Source: an uncultured Dysosmobacter sp. (GTDB lineage: Bacteria > Bacillota > Clostridia > Oscillospirales > Oscillospiraceae). Taken from it: DNA of 64,000 bases. The notes under the pieces are model-generated. The model did not search any database and was not told the origin of the DNA. It saw only the letters and a program-made list of their open reading frames with translations. The DNA lies in NCBI GenBank assembly GCA_934565855.1, contig CAKTIO010000004.1, forward strand, positions 1-64,000, given 5' to 3'. This document shows positions 8,403 to 17,481 of the stretch, piece after piece (positions within the stretch are counted from its first letter, which is position 1; every line of letters starts with the position of its first letter). The position numbers and the translations under genes are program-made.

Positions 8403-9360
8403 ACCCCGCATTGCCATTTTGATGGCGGTATATGACCCAAGAATGGACTGGCTGCGGGAGCAGCTGCTGAGCTTGAATGCACAGACCTATCCGAATCTGA
8501 TGCTGTATGTCCGGGACGACTGTTCCCCAACCGTGCCGTATGGGGATATTCAGCAATGCGTCAGGGAATGTATTACCAATTTCCCTTATATGATGACCAG
8601 AAATGAAAGAAACCTTGGTTCCAACCTGACCTTTCAGCAGTTGACGCAGGAGGCGGAGGGGGCATACTTCGCCTATTGCGATCAGGATGATATCTGGCTG
8701 CCGGAAAAGCTGACCGTTTTGGAAGAAGAGATCAGTAAAAGCGGCGCGCTGCTGGTTTGCTCGGATATGTATGTCATTGACGGGGAGGGAAAACAGGTCG
8801 CGGACCATATCAATGCGGTGCGCCATCAAAAATTTCAATCGGGAACAGGTCTTGCAAAGGATCTGCTGTTTCGTAATTTTGTAACTGGATGCACAATGCT
8901 GGTGAAGTCCCGACTGGCAAAAGAAGCTGTTCCTTTCTGCCCCTATCTGGTTCATGACCAATATATTGCTTTATGCGCTGCCCGGTACGGAAAAATATTA
9001 TCGCTGCAGGTACCCCTGATTCGGTATCGGATTCATGGAGGAAACCAGACAGGTATACTGGCTGGCGTTACAGATAAGAAGAGTTATTATCAGATTCGTA
9101 TCATTGGCACCATTCAGAGAATGGAATGGTTAAATGACCACATAAGCGGAACAGATGAAATGACCGCAGGAAAACTTCAAGACGGACTGAAGTGGGCAAA
9201 AGCGAGAAAGCAGCACTGGAATCATCAGGGCAGACTATTTACCATTTGCAGATTATACCGATTCGGACCGTTGACAACGCTGTTTGAAATTGTGGCACCC
9301 TATTTGCCAAATTGGGCTTTCCAATGGATTATCCGAATACGAAAAAGAACAAGTATGTAA
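8377..9360 (+). CDS. GT2 family glycosyltransferase (probable rhamnosyltransferase)
   Basis: The 327-residue GT-A enzyme has the family-2 N-terminal pattern ILMAVYDPRMDWLREQL, then YVRDDCSP and the metal/nucleotide-binding cluster CDQDDIW near residue 100. Family members with this DQDDIW variant are common in rhamnan and rhamnose-rich polysaccharide loci. Its position inside the dTDP-rhamnose gene set suggests dTDP-L-rhamnose as donor; this is inference. The ATG at 8377 is the only good in-frame start before the first beta strand and lies within the 3' end of rfbB, so translation is probably coupled. The protein ends without obvious transmembrane segments. Confidence 0.85.
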   Translation: MSGCTETGKPRIAILMAVYDPRMDWLREQLLSLNAQTYPNLMLYVRDDCSPTVPYGDIQQCVRECITNFPYMMTRNERNLGSNLTFQQLTQEAEGAYFAYCDQDDIWLPEKLTVLEEEISKSGALLVCSDMYVIDGEGKQVADHINAVRHQKFQSGTGLAKDLLFRNFVTGCTMLVKSRLAKEAVPFCPYLVHDQYIALCAARYGKILSLQVPLIRYRIHGGNQTGILAGVTDKKSYYQIRIIGTIQRMEWLNDHISGTDEMTAGKLQDGLKWAKARKQHWNHQGRLFTICRLYRFGPLTTLFEIVAPYLPNWAFQWIIRIRKRTSM

Positions 9361-9370
9361 AGAGGATACG

Positions 9371-10216
9371 ATGAAAATTTTAGTAACTGGTGCCAGTGGT
9401 CAACTGGGTTATGACGTATGTGAGGAATTAAAACGGCGTAAGGTGGACTATATCGGCACGTCTTCCAGAGAACTGGATATAACAGATTCAGTAGCGGTGG
9501 AACAGATGCTTCAGGAACTTCGTCCGGATGCGGTGATTCACTGCGCTGCTTATACAAAGGTAGATCAGGCGGAGGACGAACCAGAGCAGTGCTGGGCGGT
9601 CAATGCAGAGGGCACAAAAAACCTCGCGGCTGCCTGCCGGAGGATCCATGCAAAAATGCTGTATATCTCCACGGACTATGTATTCCCCGGAACGGGGGAG
9701 CGGTTCTACGAACCGGCGGACCCGGTGGGACCGGTAAACACCTACGGCAGAAGCAAATTGGCTGGAGAACTGGCGGTACAGAGTTTGCTGGACCGGTACT
9801 TTATCGTTCGGATCTCTTGGGTGTTTGGGAAAAATGGAAATAATTTTGTAAAAACAATGCTCCGTTTGGCAGAGACCAAAACGGAGCTGAATGTGGTGTG
9901 TGACCAGATTGGAAGTCCGACCTACACAGCGGATCTGGCGCCGCTGCTGTGCGATATGGTGCAGACCGAGAAATACGGTGTTTACCATGCCACCAATGAA
10001 GGAACCTGCTCATGGGCAGAATTTGCGGAGAGTATTTTTGAGTTGGCTGGAAAGGCAGTGACCGTACACCCGATTCCAACCAGCGAGTATCCTACCAAAG
10101 CCACGCGTCCGTTAAATTCCCGGATGAGTAAAGGTAAATTGAAGCAATCAGGTTTTTTTAATTTACCGGATTGGAAAGATGCATTGTCACGGTATGAATG
10201 TAAAATAAAAATTTAA
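9371..10216 (+). CDS. rfbD: dTDP-4-dehydrorhamnose reductase (RmlD)
   Basis: The 281-residue product has the RmlD signatures: VTGASGQLGYDV at the N-terminus, AVIHCAAYTKVDQAEDE, YISTDYVFPG, and YGRSKLAGE with the catalytic Tyr and Lys. It performs the last step to dTDP-L-rhamnose with NAD(P)H. AGAGGA precedes the ATG at 9371. The final 60-70 bases and the spacer to the next gene become strongly AT-rich, marking a compositional boundary within the operon. Confidence 0.96.
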   Translation: MKILVTGASGQLGYDVCEELKRRKVDYIGTSSRELDITDSVAVEQMLQELRPDAVIHCAAYTKVDQAEDEPEQCWAVNAEGTKNLAAACRRIHAKMLYISTDYVFPGTGERFYEPADPVGPVNTYGRSKLAGELAVQSLLDRYFIVRISWVFGKNGNNFVKTMLRLAETKTELNVVCDQIGSPTYTADLAPLLCDMVQTEKYGVYHATNEGTCSWAEFAESIFELAGKAVTVHPIPTSEYPTKATRPLNSRMSKGKLKQSGFFNLPDWKDALSRYECKIKI

Positions 10217-10263
10217 AAATATATAAATATCATTAAGTCTGTTTAGGTAAGAGAGGGAAGACT

Positions 10264-11055
10264 TTGAATATAGTGAGAATTGGAATAAAGCAGAGAAGAG
10301 TGTTATGGGAATTAGCATTAAATGATGTTAGAGCACGGTTCTCATCATCTGTGTTGGGTGCAGCGTGGACAATATTACAACCATTGGTAAATATGATAGT
10401 TATATGGGGTGTTTTTCAATTAGGTTTTAAAACTGCAAATCTAAATGGAGATATTCCATTTATAGTTTGGTATATGCCGGCATTCCTTATTTGGAATTAT
10501 TTTCAAGAGGCATTCAGTCAGTCGGCTAATAGTGTGATTGAATATAGTTATTTAGTTAAAAAGGTGAATTTCTCCGTGGAAATTATACCTATGATAAAAG
10601 TACTGTCTAATGCCATAATACATGTCTTTTTTATAGGATTTATTGTTGTTGTGAATTTGTGTTATGGACGATATCCGAACTTATATAATTTACAATGTAT
10701 TTATTACTTTATCTGTATATCTACATTAACGCTTGGATTAGGATTTTTAACAGCTGGCATAACACCTTTTGTAACAGATGTAGGAAACTTGGTAGCAATT
10801 ATACTGCAAACAGGATTTTGGGCAACCCCTATTTTTTGGGACCCATCATCACTTACAGATACAGCAATGCGCTTTATGCGATTAAATCCTATGTTTTATA
10901 TTTGCACAGGATATCGTAATTGCTTTGTATATGGAGTTCCATTTTATAAAGATATGGGTGGGATGGTTTACTTTTGGTTGCTTACAATTTTTGTTTGGAT
11001 TATTGGGACAAAAGTTTTTAGAAAGTCAAAACAACAGTTTGATGATGTACTTTAA
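10264..11055 (+). CDS. Polysaccharide ABC transporter permease (Wzm/TagG-like)
   Basis: The 263-residue protein is an ABC-2 type permease with about six membrane helices and the family opening ALNDVRARFSSSVLGAAW. PMFYICTGYRNCF and a C-terminal WIIGTKVFRKSK tail fit the Wzm/RfbA/TagG group. It would form the membrane channel that exports the undecaprenyl-linked polymer. The start is a TTG at 10264 with GAGAGGG about 10 bases upstream. The ATPase partner follows after 20 bases. Base composition is much more AT-rich than the rml genes upstream. Confidence 0.93.
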   Translation: MNIVRIGIKQRRVLWELALNDVRARFSSSVLGAAWTILQPLVNMIVIWGVFQLGFKTANLNGDIPFIVWYMPAFLIWNYFQEAFSQSANSVIEYSYLVKKVNFSVEIIPMIKVLSNAIIHVFFIGFIVVVNLCYGRYPNLYNLQCIYYFICISTLTLGLGFLTAGITPFVTDVGNLVAIILQTGFWATPIFWDPSSLTDTAMRFMRLNPMFYICTGYRNCFVYGVPFYKDMGGMVYFWLLTIFVWIIGTKVFRKSKQQFDDVL

Positions 11056-11075
11056 GAAATACGTTGGAGAAATAT

Positions 11076-12386
11076 ATGCAATCAACAAAGTGTGCTTTAA
11101 TCAAAGTAGAACATGTGACAAAGAAGTACAATATTTACGATACTTCATCTGATCGAATTAGAGAAATGTTTGATTTTCGTGGGAAAAGTCATCATAGTGA
11201 ATACATTGCTTTAAACGACATTTCTTTTAGCGTAGATAAAGGAGAAACTTTTGGTGTAATTGGAACCAATGGGGCAGGAAAGTCCACATTATTGAAAATT
11301 ATAACAGGAGTAGCAAATCCAAGTAATGGTACAGTTGAAGTAAATGGGCGTATATCTGCACTATTGGAACTTGGGGCAGGATTTAATAGAAATTATACTG
11401 GTATCGAGAATATTTATTTGAATGGAACAATGATGGGATTTAGCCGACAAGAGATGGATTCCAAAATTCAAGCTATTATTGAATTTGCAGATATTGGGGA
11501 ATTTATAAACCAACCAGTTAGAACATACTCTAGTGGTATGTTTGCAAGACTTGCATTTGCAGTAGCGATAAGTATTGAACCAGATATTTTGATAGTCGAT
11601 GAGGCATTATCAGTTGGTGATGTATTTTTCCAGAACAAGTGTTATAGAAAATTTGAGGAATTACGTTCTAAAGGAATCACAATACTATTTGTGTCTCATG
11701 ATATTGGAACAGTTAAACAACTATGTTCAAGGGTTTTGTGGTTAGATAATGGTAATTGCAAAATGATAGGTGAAAGCGTTGAAGTTTGCAATGAATATTT
11801 AAATCATATTTTAAGAAAACGTAACATTGAGTATGATCACGAAATACATGATAGGGAAGTAATACAGGAAAAGCAGAGACGGACATTTGATTTAGAGAAT
11901 TTTCCAAAGATACAATATACAAATGAAAGTATACTAAATAATGAAGTAGAGATACTTTCAGCTTTTGTTACAGACTGTTTCGGAAAACGAGTAGCCGCTT
12001 GTGAAGCTGAGAAAAAATATGTACTTTCAATTATTTTTAAATCTGAAATTGAAATTCAGCACTGTATTGCTGGATTCGTTATGGAAACAGTAAAAGGACT
12101 TTGGGTCATAAATTGTAATAGTATTAGCTCTGGAAAGGAACAGCCTTTTCATGTCAATGCAGGGAGTTTAAACCGTATCGATTTTGAGTTTGAAATGCCA
12201 AAGATAGTGAATGGCGACTATGTGATTGGTGTTGCGGTATCTGAAGGGGATGAAACAAACTTTAAGGTTTTAACATGGCTGTATGGAGTACTATATATTC
12301 AAATTACTAACGTAGGGAACAATGATGGGATTTTGCACTTAGATGCGGATGTCTCTATATACGAACGTGAGGAAGAGTATGAGTAA
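11076..12386 (+). CDS. Polysaccharide ABC transporter ATPase with C-terminal carbohydrate-binding domain (Wzt-like)
   Basis: This encodes 436 residues. The ATPase domain (about 1-250) has Walker A GTNGAGKST near residue 63, a YSSGMFARL signature near 150 and Walker B ILIVDEALSVGD near 172. Residues about 260-436 form an extra beta-rich domain (for example FVTDCFGKRVAACEAEKKY and IVNGDYVIGVAVSEGD). This layout matches Wzt proteins whose C-terminal domain recognises a modified non-reducing end of the polymer before export. The ATG at 11076 follows GGAGA by 5 bases and is preferred to the TTG at 11064. Its stop overlaps the methyltransferase start by 8 bases, so the two are tightly coupled. Confidence 0.93.
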   Translation: MQSTKCALIKVEHVTKKYNIYDTSSDRIREMFDFRGKSHHSEYIALNDISFSVDKGETFGVIGTNGAGKSTLLKIITGVANPSNGTVEVNGRISALLELGAGFNRNYTGIENIYLNGTMMGFSRQEMDSKIQAIIEFADIGEFINQPVRTYSSGMFARLAFAVAISIEPDILIVDEALSVGDVFFQNKCYRKFEELRSKGITILFVSHDIGTVKQLCSRVLWLDNGNCKMIGESVEVCNEYLNHILRKRNIEYDHEIHDREVIQEKQRRTFDLENFPKIQYTNESILNNEVEILSAFVTDCFGKRVAACEAEKKYVLSIIFKSEIEIQHCIAGFVMETVKGLWVINCNSISSGKEQPFHVNAGSLNRIDFEFEMPKIVNGDYVIGVAVSEGDETNFKVLTWLYGVLYIQITNVGNNDGILHLDADVSIYEREEEYE

Positions 12387-13956
12387 GTATGATTTCGGCT
12401 ATGAAATTGATAAGAATAGGACAAATGAATGGGCATTTGAAAATGTAATAGAGAAAACACATGTCTTAGAATTAGGAGCATCGAATGGAGCATTGGCCAG
12501 ACACTTGAAAGAAGATAAGCAATGCAAGGTAGATATAGTAGAAATTGATGCAGAGATGGGTAGGAAAGCATCAAAATATGCCAATATTTCAGTAGTCGGC
12601 ATGGCAGGGAATTTGGATGATAGAGTGTGGTACGAATATATAAAGGATGAGAAGTACGACTATATAATTATTCTTGACGTATTGGAACATCTAAGATTCC
12701 CAGAGATTACGCTAAGTACTGCGAAAAAATGTCTAAAGGAAGACGGAAAAATACTTTTATCAGTTCCGAATTTAGCACATAATGCTGTATTAGTACAACT
12801 ATTAAACGATAATTTTCCTTATACGGAGTTAGGCTTGCTGGATAATACGCATATACATTTTTTCACATATAAAACTTTGCATGAAATGTTAAAAAATCTA
12901 TCACTTAGAATAGATAAATGGGAGGTAGTCGAAAAAGCTATTTCAGATACGGAAATACCAGTAAGCTATACTGATGTATCTGAAATGCAAGCATATTTGC
13001 TAAAAAAACGTGAATATGGGATAGCGTATCAATATTTGTTAACGGTGTCCATAAATAAAACTGGAGAAGCAGAAGAAAATATTCCCCCCTGTCAGCGCGA
13101 TGATATGTATAAGGCTAAGATCCTGATAAATGGATTGTCAAAAAATTTAGTGGAAAAAGAAGTATCATTTGAAAACTGTTCGATGGAAGTAGATTTAGAG
13201 AAATATGAAAACGTGCAGAGTGTTCGTTTTGTTCCATATTCAGGAGATGCGTTGATCACAGGTTTGAATGCAAAATTGATTACAGAAAATATAAGTGTGC
13301 CAGTTAACTATAATTGGACAACGGGAGTAGAGATGGGGGAAAATAGCATACTTTTCCATAGAACTGCCTCATTTGAAATTAACTATTTGCTAACGGGAAA
13401 GTATAAAAAATTTCGTATTGAGTGGAACTGTATCCCAATATTAGAACCGATAGGCAGCAAAATTGCGGACGAAGTGCTACGCAGTTTAAAAGAAAAACAG
13501 GATAAAATTCAAAACGAAATAGAAATGACAAGGAAAGCATATGAGCTGAGTGATAGGTTGAATCAAGAACGGAATAGTGCATTAGAAAAAAATGCATGGT
13601 TAGACCAACAAAATAATTTATTAAGTGGAAAAATAGAACAAAACCGAAAAGCCATCAAGGTATCAGAAGAAAGAAATAAGGAGTTAAGTATTCAACTTGA
13701 CTCTGTTCGTGCCGAATTAGAAAAAAATTATCGAATTATTAAGGCGTTTAAAAGTAAAATTGCGGGCTTGTATGAGGAAAATAACATATTAGATGGCAAA
13801 GTTAATCGGTATCAACAGCTCCTTGATGAAGAGAAAGCAAAATCTCAGTTCTTACAAGAACAGTTCGAATTGATAACAGGAAGTATACTAAATTGGGCAA
13901 AATATAAATTGAATAAATTGCCAGAAAGACATAAAAAAAATAATATGGAGAGGTAA
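12379..13956 (+). CDS. Class I SAM-dependent methyltransferase with long C-terminal coiled coil (WbdD-like arrangement)
   Basis: The product has about 525 residues. The N-terminal 200 form a class I methyltransferase: motif I VLELGASNGALA near residue 28, VDIVEIDAEMG as motif II, and YDYIIILDVLEHL as the motif IV region. A middle beta-rich part (about 205-360) has no clear family. Residues about 365-495 are a continuous charged heptad-like coiled coil, ending in a short basic amphipathic tail (NWAKYKLNKLPERHKK). Methyltransferase plus coiled coil next to a Wzt with a C-terminal domain recalls WbdD, the chain-terminating methyltransferase of E. coli O9a whose coiled coil measures chain length. 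No kinase domain is evident here. The ATG at 12379 follows GAGGAAGAG and overlaps the preceding stop. Confidence 0.82.
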   Translation: MSKYDFGYEIDKNRTNEWAFENVIEKTHVLELGASNGALARHLKEDKQCKVDIVEIDAEMGRKASKYANISVVGMAGNLDDRVWYEYIKDEKYDYIIILDVLEHLRFPEITLSTAKKCLKEDGKILLSVPNLAHNAVLVQLLNDNFPYTELGLLDNTHIHFFTYKTLHEMLKNLSLRIDKWEVVEKAISDTEIPVSYTDVSEMQAYLLKKREYGIAYQYLLTVSINKTGEAEENIPPCQRDDMYKAKILINGLSKNLVEKEVSFENCSMEVDLEKYENVQSVRFVPYSGDALITGLNAKLITENISVPVNYNWTTGVEMGENSILFHRTASFEINYLLTGKYKKFRIEWNCIPILEPIGSKIADEVLRSLKEKQDKIQNEIEMTRKAYELSDRLNQERNSALEKNAWLDQQNNLLSGKIEQNRKAIKVSEERNKELSIQLDSVRAELEKNYRIIKAFKSKIAGLYEENNILDGKVNRYQQLLDEEKAKSQFLQEQFELITGSILNWAKYKLNKLPERHKKNNMER

Positions 13957-13966
13957 CAGGGATTAT

Positions 13967-14812
13967 ATGAATCAACATAAAGTGAGCGTGATAATGCCGT
14001 GCTTCAATGATGGAAAGTATATTATGGAGGCAATACAGTCATTGGAGCAGCAGACGTATCGAAATTTTGAACTGATTATCATTGATGATGGTTCAGATGA
14101 TCCCCAGACAGTGCAGGTACTGGCGAATTTGAATAAAAGCTACATAAAATTACTTAGGACTAATCATTTACGCCCAGCTGGTGCAAGAAATTATGGTATT
14201 GAAAATGCTGATGGTGAATATATTTTGCCTTTAGACTCAGATGATAAAATAGAACCGACTTATATTGAACAAGCTGTAAATGTTCTTGAAACAAATGAGA
14301 ACATCGGCGTTGTGTATTGTCACGCGGATTTGTTTGGAGAGCAAACGGGTGTTTGGGAACTTCCTGATTATAACCATAGTAAAATGCTCCTGGATAATAT
14401 TGTATTTGTAACTGCTTTGTTTCGAAAAACTGATTGGATAACAGTTGGCGGCTTTCGGACAACTATGAAAGATGGAATGGAAGACTATGATTTTTGGTTG
14501 TCCATTCTGGAACTCGGGAAGGAAATTTATCAATTGCCAGAAATCCTGTTTCATTATCGAATCAAACCTAAATCACGTACATCTCGATTTCAAGAAGATG
14601 TTGTGGTTGTTCAACAGACATATCAAATGATTTATCAGAATCATCCAAAGTTATACGATCAATATCGTGATGAGTATGCAATTATTCTAAGGAATGCATT
14701 AATCGAGCAAATTTTTATAAACAGGGCGTATCAGAAAAGTTTAGGAGTCTTAGAAAATTTGAAAAGATTACCGATTTTAAAAAACCTGATAAAGAAATTA
14801 TTAATGGATTAA
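13967..14812 (+). CDS. GT2 family glycosyltransferase
   Basis: This 281-residue GT-A enzyme shows a canonical family-2 N-terminus (VIMPCFNDGKYIMEAI then FELIIIDDGSDD), the DSDD metal-binding cluster near residue 88 and an EDYDFWL acceptor-side motif near residue 173. It would transfer a sugar from a nucleotide donor to the lipid-linked glycan at the cytoplasmic face. It lies 10 bases after the methyltransferase gene and 9 bases before another glycosyltransferase. The specific linkage is unknown. Confidence 0.88.
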   Translation: MNQHKVSVIMPCFNDGKYIMEAIQSLEQQTYRNFELIIIDDGSDDPQTVQVLANLNKSYIKLLRTNHLRPAGARNYGIENADGEYILPLDSDDKIEPTYIEQAVNVLETNENIGVVYCHADLFGEQTGVWELPDYNHSKMLLDNIVFVTALFRKTDWITVGGFRTTMKDGMEDYDFWLSILELGKEIYQLPEILFHYRIKPKSRTSRFQEDVVVVQQTYQMIYQNHPKLYDQYRDEYAIILRNALIEQIFINRAYQKSLGVLENLKRLPILKNLIKKLLMD

Positions 14813-14821
14813 GGGACGTAT

Positions 14822-15919
14822 ATGATTATATTTACATCTATTTGTGCGAATTATGTACATAAAGCACGAACATTGGCACAGTCGGTTAAAAAGAATATTC
14901 CGGATGCAAAAATGATTCTTTGCTTAGTTGAAAGAGAGGTTGATAGTAGAATACCAGATGAATGTTTTGACGAAATTATATTAGCTAAAGATGCATGGGA
15001 GGGAAATTTTGACCGATTTATATTTAAGCATACTATTGTGGAGGCATCTACAGCTGTAAAAGGACAATTTTTCCGTTATTTAATGGACCGTTACCGGGAT
15101 GAAGATAAATTTGTTTATTTGGACCCTGATGTTTATGTATATAGCGATTTTGCAGAACTTAGAGAAGAACTAAATAAATATTCGATTGTACTTTGTCCAC
15201 ATTTACTAAAACCGGGAAATATTGACATGGAACTTTCCAGTACCGCTCATGGTGTCTATAATTTAGGGTTCCTCGGAATTTCACGCAGCGATGAAGGAAG
15301 AAAATGTATTGACTGGTGGGCTGAAAGATTATACTTATTTTGTTATGATGATATCCAGAATGGCATTTTTACCGATCAGAAGTGGTTTGACTTAGCTCCG
15401 TGTTTTTTTGACGTCAAAATATTTAAACATAACGGATATGATTTAGCTCCATGGTCTTTGTTAAACTGCAATATGGAAAAAAAGCAGAACGGATGTTATG
15501 TTGAAGGATATCCTCTAAGGTTTATTCATTTTTCAGGACTGGGGGCTACCGCAGAAAAATGTATGAGAGAATGGCTGCCTCAGGGGAAACACCCCTTCAA
15601 GGAATTGTATGCCGAATATAAGGAAATTCATGATAAGAATAACGCAGACCGTATTAGTGAAACGGAGTGGAGTTATGGGTGTTTTACATCTGGGGAAAAA
15701 GTAAAAAATTCGGTGCGCAGTGGATATCGTAGTAACTATGATGTAATGTTTATGGAGGAAAATCCTTTTTCCAAATCGAATAATTTTTATGAAGATTTGA
15801 TACGGATTAAAACACCAGGCGGGCAAAAAAAAATCTATCAAAGAGCGTTTTGGATTTTAAAAAATGAAGGATTTATAGTGCTGTTGAAAAAAATTGGAAG
15901 AAAATTGATTAGGACTTAA
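14822..15919 (+). CDS. GT-A type glycosyltransferase (GT8-like)
   Basis: The 365-residue product starts with IIFTSICANYVHKARTLAQS, typical of nucleotide-diphospho-sugar transferases. It carries a DxD-like metal site in FVYLDPDVYVY near residue 98, followed by YNLGFLGIS and DQKWFDLAP, the pattern of GT8-like and related retaining enzymes. It is the last glycosyltransferase of the locus. No membrane segments are visible. The family placement is moderately certain and the donor is unknown. A gap of about 150 bases to the next start may hold a minor promoter, but no clear consensus was found. Confidence 0.75.
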   Translation: MIIFTSICANYVHKARTLAQSVKKNIPDAKMILCLVEREVDSRIPDECFDEIILAKDAWEGNFDRFIFKHTIVEASTAVKGQFFRYLMDRYRDEDKFVYLDPDVYVYSDFAELREELNKYSIVLCPHLLKPGNIDMELSSTAHGVYNLGFLGISRSDEGRKCIDWWAERLYLFCYDDIQNGIFTDQKWFDLAPCFFDVKIFKHNGYDLAPWSLLNCNMEKKQNGCYVEGYPLRFIHFSGLGATAEKCMREWLPQGKHPFKELYAEYKEIHDKNNADRISETEWSYGCFTSGEKVKNSVRSGYRSNYDVMFMEENPFSKSNNFYEDLIRIKTPGGQKKIYQRAFWILKNEGFIVLLKKIGRKLIRT

Positions 15920-16068
15920 GCTAACTGATTTTTTATGGTATAGACTGACTTTGATAAGGATAGACTTGTGAATTTCTATTATGCATGGGAGAGGATAGAC
16001 CGTACCGGTGAAAAATTTCCTCGACATAGTTATACTAATAGTATGTGGAAAGGAAAGGTAACAACAGC

Positions 16069-17472
16069 ATGGTTTTTAGCTCGGCAATCTTCTTATTACT
16101 CTTTCTTCCTGCAACATTTATAACAAATTATTTGATTCGACCTCAGTATTCCAATGCACTCCTTTTGATTGCAAGTTTGATTTTTTATGCATGGGGTGAA
16201 CCAGTTTTGGTTTTCCTGATGATATTTTCTATTGCATTTAATTGGTTTGTTGGAGTAACGATTGATGGATTTGCAGCAGGTGATAAGCGCAAAAAATGGC
16301 TTTTTGCAGTAGGTATCGTGGTAGATTTATCTTTTCTAATACACTATAAATATGCAGGATTTTTAGTTAGTACGTTAAATTCGGCGTGTGGTAGAGAAGT
16401 CATTCCGGTTCCACAGATTACTCTGCCAATTGGGATTTCATTTTTTACATTTCAGGCGATTTCTTATATTATTGATGTTTATCGTGGTGATACAAAAGCG
16501 TCAAAAAATATAATAAATGTAGCATTATACATTGCTTTTTTCCCGCAGTTAATTGCAGGTCCAATTGTTAAGTATCGTGACATCAATAAACAGATTGAAA
16601 ACCGACAGATTACATGGGATAATGTAGCACTTGGATTCAGACGTTTTATTTACGGATTGGCTAAGAAAATACTGATTGCCAACATATTAGGCTTATGTGC
16701 GGATACAGTCTATAGTTTTTCATTAGAAGAGTTAGACCCTCGAACGGCATGGATTGGTGCACTTGCCTATACTCTTCAAATCTATTATGACTTTTCTGGT
16801 TATTCTGATATGGCTATTGGTTTAGGAAAGATGTTCGGATTCTCTATTCAGGAAAATTTTAACTATCCATATATCTCTGCTTCTATTGCAGAATTTTGGC
16901 GTCGTTGGCATATCTCGCTGGGGTCCTGGTTTCGAGAGTATGTATATATTCCGCTTGGAGGAAACCGTAAAGGTGAACGACGTACATTTGTAAATCTAAT
17001 TATTGTATTTTTCCTAACAGGACTTTGGCATGGTGCGGATATCTCTTTTATTTTATGGGGACTTTATCATGGCACTTTTCAGTTAGTGGAGCGATTGGGT
17101 CTAAAAAAGTATCTTGACCGGCATAGAGTGTTTGGAAGAATCTATTGTTTTTTTGTGGTAAATGCAGGATGGGTTCTTTTTCGTTCAAGTCATACTATGG
17201 AGGCAGTACGCTATTTGGTTAGAATGATGATGCCGTGGCGATATCGAATCACAACAATCCCACTGTGGAAATTTGCGGATAAAAGAACTTGGTTTATTGG
17301 TATATGTGCAGTGTTTGGTATGGGAATTTTACAAAAGTGCGTACCTAAAAAACTTAAAGAGCTTTGGACAGAATCTGCGTTAGAAGCAGTTTGGTGCGCA
17401 TTCTTGTTGGTTTTGTGTCTGGCATCAACGGCAAGTAATACATATAGCCCGTTCATTTACTTCCAATTTTGA
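16069..17472 (+). CDS. MBOAT family membrane O-acyltransferase (AlgI/DltB-like)
   Basis: This 467-residue integral membrane protein has about ten hydrophobic segments. It has the MBOAT signatures FWRRWHISLGSWFREYVYIPLGG and GLWHGADISFILWGLYHG, where the histidine in WHG is the family's catalytic residue. Such proteins move an acyl group, usually acetyl, across the membrane to an extracytoplasmic acceptor. Paired with the following AlgJ/AlgX-like protein it forms an O-acetylation system for the exported polymer. The ATG at 16069 is preferred to the GTG at 16045 because the protein then starts just before the first hydrophobic helix. Confidence 0.93.
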   Translation: MVFSSAIFLLLFLPATFITNYLIRPQYSNALLLIASLIFYAWGEPVLVFLMIFSIAFNWFVGVTIDGFAAGDKRKKWLFAVGIVVDLSFLIHYKYAGFLVSTLNSACGREVIPVPQITLPIGISFFTFQAISYIIDVYRGDTKASKNIINVALYIAFFPQLIAGPIVKYRDINKQIENRQITWDNVALGFRRFIYGLAKKILIANILGLCADTVYSFSLEELDPRTAWIGALAYTLQIYYDFSGYSDMAIGLGKMFGFSIQENFNYPYISASIAEFWRRWHISLGSWFREYVYIPLGGNRKGERRTFVNLIIVFFLTGLWHGADISFILWGLYHGTFQLVERLGLKKYLDRHRVFGRIYCFFVVNAGWVLFRSSHTMEAVRYLVRMMMPWRYRITTIPLWKFADKRTWFIGICAVFGMGILQKCVPKKLKELWTESALEAVWCAFLLVLCLASTASNTYSPFIYFQF

Positions 17473-17481
17473 AGGTGAAAT

